Origin: Proteus alimentorum
GTDB taxonomy: Bacteria > Pseudomonadota > Gammaproteobacteria > Enterobacterales > Enterobacteriaceae
Reading direction: 5' to 3'
Assembly (NCBI RefSeq): GCF_002607735.1
Contig: NZ_NBVR01000013.1
Coordinates: 1 to 62,260, forward strand
Length of the DNA stretch: 62,260 nt
Shown here: piece after piece, positions 59,395 through 62,260 of the stretch
How the letters are laid out: each line of letters opens with the position of its first letter
Numbering within the stretch: position 1 is the first letter of the stretch
Translations under genes and position numbers: made by a program
The notes under the pieces: model-generated
What the model saw: only the letters and a program-made list of their open reading frames with translations
What the model was told of the DNA's origin: nothing
Databases searched by the model: none

Positions 59395-62260
59395 ATGCAT
59401 ATAATGCTTTTTAGAAAGCGAAAAATTGTTTCAATCTTCGTTTCTCTATCGTTATTTTCTCCTTGCTTTTATCTGCAAGCCAAAGAAGATAAAACCGATC
59501 TTGGTCATATTCAGATTTCAGATAATAAAGAAAAAGATAAACAAGGTTATTCACAAGTTTATGAAAAAGATGTCTCTAATGTTTATTTAGGTAAAGAGCT
59601 ATTAGAGCGTTATCAAGGTGTTTCTCCGGCTGATTTACTAAAAAGCGCCATTGGGGTTTATAGTGGTGAAGCGCGTAATGGTGGGGCGCTTGATCCGAAT
59701 ATTCGCGGCATTCAAGGGCAAGGGCGAATTCCTGTTACTGTTGATGGGACAGAGCAGGCGATTACCGTTTATCGTGGGTACAGTGGTGCCTCTAATCGTA
59801 ACTATATTGATTCTAATTTGATTAGCAGTATCTATATTGAAAAAGGTCCTTCATTAACCCCAGATATGAAAACAGGGATCGGTGGTGGTATAGCCATAAA
59901 AACCCTAGATATTCGAGATATTGTGCCTATTGGTGACTCTTTTGGAATTAATTTTAAAGGAGATATTAGTAATAACTCTACGCGGTATAAAGAAGTTTAT
60001 ACAAATATGATTGAAGATTATCGCTATTATCCGAAGTTTTATCAGCAAAATGCTTATATTATTGATCCTGCGTTAGAAATCACACCTCAAAAAGGCAAAA
60101 TACAAAATTTTCGAGATTATTCATTTCGTTTAGGTATCGGTTTTGAAGAGGAAAACTTTAACTTATTATTTGCTTATGCATTACGAGAAAAAGGAAATTA
60201 CTTTGCAGGAAAAAGAAATGCCAAAAATTATAGTGAAACAGATAAGGATTTACTTGAATCAGTTCATGTAAAGGATGGCGGAAGAAACTTTGAGCCTTAT
60301 TTACCTTTTATTGCCCATATTTATCGTCCAAATAATGAAGTATCAAACACTTCCAATCGCAGTCGATCTCTTTTAGTTAAAGGAACATTATTTCCTGAAT
60401 CAACGCACCGTTTTTCGATTAATTACCGATATACCGATTTACTGTTTGGCGATATTATGCCATCACGTTTAAGTTGGGTTCGTTATGATAAAAATTTAGT
60501 GAATCAATGGCCGTTAGGGAATATTACACAACAAGCAGGAGTATTAACCTACCAATATAAGCCAGAAGATAAACAAACCGATTTATTATTACGATTATGG
60601 GGAAATTTAACCTCAGGACATACTAATACTCGAGGTGGTAAACCAAGAGAGCCCAAACAAGTTGATTTGTTTTCTAATAGAAATACCGAATGGGAACTCA
60701 GTTATGATACGGGATTTATTGATACCTCTTCTCTTTATCAAGAAAATAACCGATATGGTATTGATTTATCTTCAATATTTAAATTATCACCGCAATTTTC
60801 TCTTTCATTTTCCAGCCATTATCAGTTTGAAAAATTAGATAGTGATGAATTGGAATTACCTAAACATTTTGATTTTGTTACCTCTGGGCGAGCAGGACAA
60901 CGTCATGAAATTAATTTAGCCCTTTCCACAGATTGGAAGCCACTTTCTTGGTTAGCTATTACCGCGGGCGGGAAATATCATTATTATCATTTAACAGATA
61001 CTTTTTTAAATAATAAACGACGTAATAATGTAAAAGGTTATGAGAAGTCTCCCTCAATAAGAGGCTTTATTCTTCCTTATCGACGTACATTAACTTCGGA
61101 TGAATATTTATTATATAAAGCTTACCATAGGGTGGATGTAGAAACGTTACCTGAAGAGCTTAAAAATTATAAACGTTATCCAGAAATAAATAAAAAAGTG
61201 CGTGAGTTTTTACTCTCTAAATTTGTTTATCCTGAATATGAAAATTTATCACCTGAAATAAAAGAAAAAATTATTAATCACGCTGAAGTTGGAAACGTTC
61301 AAGTTCATATGATGCAAGAAGATTTTCTTCGTGATGAACAAGGAAATCTCAATATAAAATCTTCCCAAGAACGTCCTATGACCATGGAATATACCGCCAT
61401 ATTTTATGATAAAAATGGCGAATTATCTAAAAGTAAAAATATGTTCTTAAGTGGTTATGTTGATATCAATGAAAAAGTGCCCAATCCCATTACAGGTAAA
61501 TTAGTTAATAAATATGAAATGGGTGTGACCAATCCAATCCCTATTTATCTTGATGATAAAGATAATTTTGTACCTGAACCCAGCTATCAGCATGGGGCAT
61601 TTTCACCACTGGTGTCTGCAACGGTGTATGCTAGCGATATATTACGTTTTTATGGACGTTATACCGAGCAACTGCGTTTACCTAATTTATTTGAAGATAC
61701 TAGCGGGTTTTCAGGCTCTAAAGCCCGTTATTACGGTTTTAAGTTAAAACCAGAACGCGCCAAAAGTACAGAGTTTGGGGTTGTGTTTGATTTGACCGAT
61801 TGGCTTAATGTCGAGCGCCATGCCGATATTAAAATAAATTATTTTCATACCAATATCGAAAATGTCTTTGATAGAGATGCGAATTGGCAAATTAGGCAAT
61901 TTGAAAAGCAAAAATTAGAAGGGGTGGAAGTTCAAGCACGTTTTGATAACGGTTTTATTTTTATGGATACCGCGCTTGTTTATAGTCATAAAAATAAGGT
62001 ATGCGATAAAAATGCTTTTAGTCACTATGATCCCTTTGGTTTCTTGGGTATTAAAGAGTGTATGACGGGGGGATATCCGGGTGGTTTTTTACGTACTTCT
62101 ATTCAGCCTAAATATTCGGTTAATTTACATTTAGGGACTCGTTGGCTAGAGAATAAATTAGAAATAGGTAGCCGTTGGCTCTATTCATCTGAAGTAGAAA
62201 ATAAAGATGAAAAATGGCTAAAAGAAAAGTTACCAAGAGAAATGTACGGTCAAAATAATA
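59395..62260 (+). CDS. TonB-dependent haem/hemophilin receptor (HphR-like), 3' end outside window
   Basis: The frame is open from ATG 59395 to the window edge (955 codons, no stop). Features: a signal peptide (about 1-33, SLSLFSPCFYLQA-K), a plug domain (about 60-180) with GVSPADLLKSAIGVYSGEARNG-type segments, NIRGIQGQGRIPVTVDGTEQ and IEKGPSLTPDMKTGIGGG, and then many beta strands of a 22-stranded barrel. The plug resembles receptors paired with hemophilin and Slam. It needs TonB-ExbBD from elsewhere. A second in-frame ATG lies at 59404. It is 41 bp after slam, so they are cotranscribed. Confidence 0.9.
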   Translation, partial: MHIMLFRKRKIVSIFVSLSLFSPCFYLQAKEDKTDLGHIQISDNKEKDKQGYSQVYEKDVSNVYLGKELLERYQGVSPADLLKSAIGVYSGEARNGGALDPNIRGIQGQGRIPVTVDGTEQAITVYRGYSGASNRNYIDSNLISSIYIEKGPSLTPDMKTGIGGGIAIKTLDIRDIVPIGDSFGINFKGDISNNSTRYKEVYTNMIEDYRYYPKFYQQNAYIIDPALEITPQKGKIQNFRDYSFRLGIGFEEENFNLLFAYALREKGNYFAGKRNAKNYSETDKDLLESVHVKDGGRNFEPYLPFIAHIYRPNNEVSNTSNRSRSLLVKGTLFPESTHRFSINYRYTDLLFGDIMPSRLSWVRYDKNLVNQWPLGNITQQAGVLTYQYKPEDKQTDLLLRLWGNLTSGHTNTRGGKPREPKQVDLFSNRNTEWELSYDTGFIDTSSLYQENNRYGIDLSSIFKLSPQFSLSFSSHYQFEKLDSDELELPKHFDFVTSGRAGQRHEINLALSTDWKPLSWLAITAGGKYHYYHLTDTFLNNKRRNNVKGYEKSPSIRGFILPYRRTLTSDEYLLYKAYHRVDVETLPEELKNYKRYPEINKKVREFLLSKFVYPEYENLSPEIKEKIINHAEVGNVQVHMMQEDFLRDEQGNLNIKSSQERPMTMEYTAIFYDKNGELSKSKNMFLSGYVDINEKVPNPITGKLVNKYEMGVTNPIPIYLDDKDNFVPEPSYQHGAFSPLVSATVYASDILRFYGRYTEQLRLPNLFEDTSGFSGSKARYYGFKLKPERAKSTEFGVVFDLTDWLNVERHADIKINYFHTNIENVFDRDANWQIRQFEKQKLEGVEVQARFDNGFIFMDTALVYSHKNKVCDKNAFSHYDPFGFLGIKECMTGGYPGGFLRTSIQPKYSVNLHLGTRWLENKLEIGSRWLYSSEVENKDEKWLKEKLPREMYGQNN

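Overview
The window is a chromosomal segment of an AT-rich enterobacterium, most likely Proteus or a close relative in the Morganellaceae. Proteins of the left half are near-identical in length and motif to E. coli orthologues and keep E. coli gene order around the replication origin: rrn promoter, yieP-hsrA, rbsK, ravA-viaA, asnA, asnC, mioC, oriC, mnmG-rsmG, atpIBEFHAGDC, glmU, glmS. The species is inferred, not proven.

Region 1 (1-22.8 kb) is the conserved core. It holds a divergent ribosomal RNA P1 promoter at the left edge, an oriC with DnaA boxes and three AT-rich 13-mers, the whole F1Fo ATP synthase operon, and glmU/glmS for UDP-GlcNAc synthesis. The glmS end carries an apparently vacant attTn7 site. 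rbsK stands without rbsDACB or rbsR but keeps an RbsR-type operator upstream.

Region 2 (22.9-27.2 kb) is a run of small housekeeping or stress genes: a DUF411 metal-binding periplasmic protein, a YgiW-like OB-fold protein, the SatP acetate transporter, a rhomboid-like protease, nagK and a NADAR (YbiA-like) protein.

Region 3 (27.2-41.0 kb) is a cellulose locus. A 1.36 kb, very AT-rich, gene-free leader contains a repeated ~36 bp element. It precedes a small BcsR/BcsO-like protein, bcsA, bcsB, bcsC, bcsD, a PAS-GGDEF diguanylate cyclase, a galU paralogue broken by one in-frame stop, and bcsZ. bcsD, together with the absence of bcsE/F/G, marks it as type I-like, unlike the E. coli type II operon. 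Precursor supply (GalU), polymerisation and export (BcsABCD), trimming (BcsZ) and c-di-GMP production (GGDEF protein) are linked. Two poly-G tracts lie in bcsA and bcsB.

Region 4 (41.3-53.7 kb) holds a two-domain Mop (molybdate-binding) protein, an LTA-synthase/sulfatase-fold membrane protein, and a formate dehydrogenase-O block: fdoGHI with an in-frame selenocysteine UGA and a visible SECIS hairpin, fdhE, the Sec machinery selA-selB, and divergent fdhD. Everything needed to build the selenoenzyme except selC, selD and the Mo-cofactor genes is in one place.

Region 5 (53.7-62.3 kb) holds an ATP-grasp TupA-like protein, an unrecognised secreted protein, a LysR regulator, and a three-gene haem-acquisition system: a hemophilin/HphA-like secreted protein, a Slam (type XI) outer-membrane secretion protein, and a TonB-dependent receptor that runs off the right edge. 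The cellulose locus and this Slam-hemophilin locus are the most interesting accessory systems. I saw no CRISPR array, tRNA gene, IS element or prophage.
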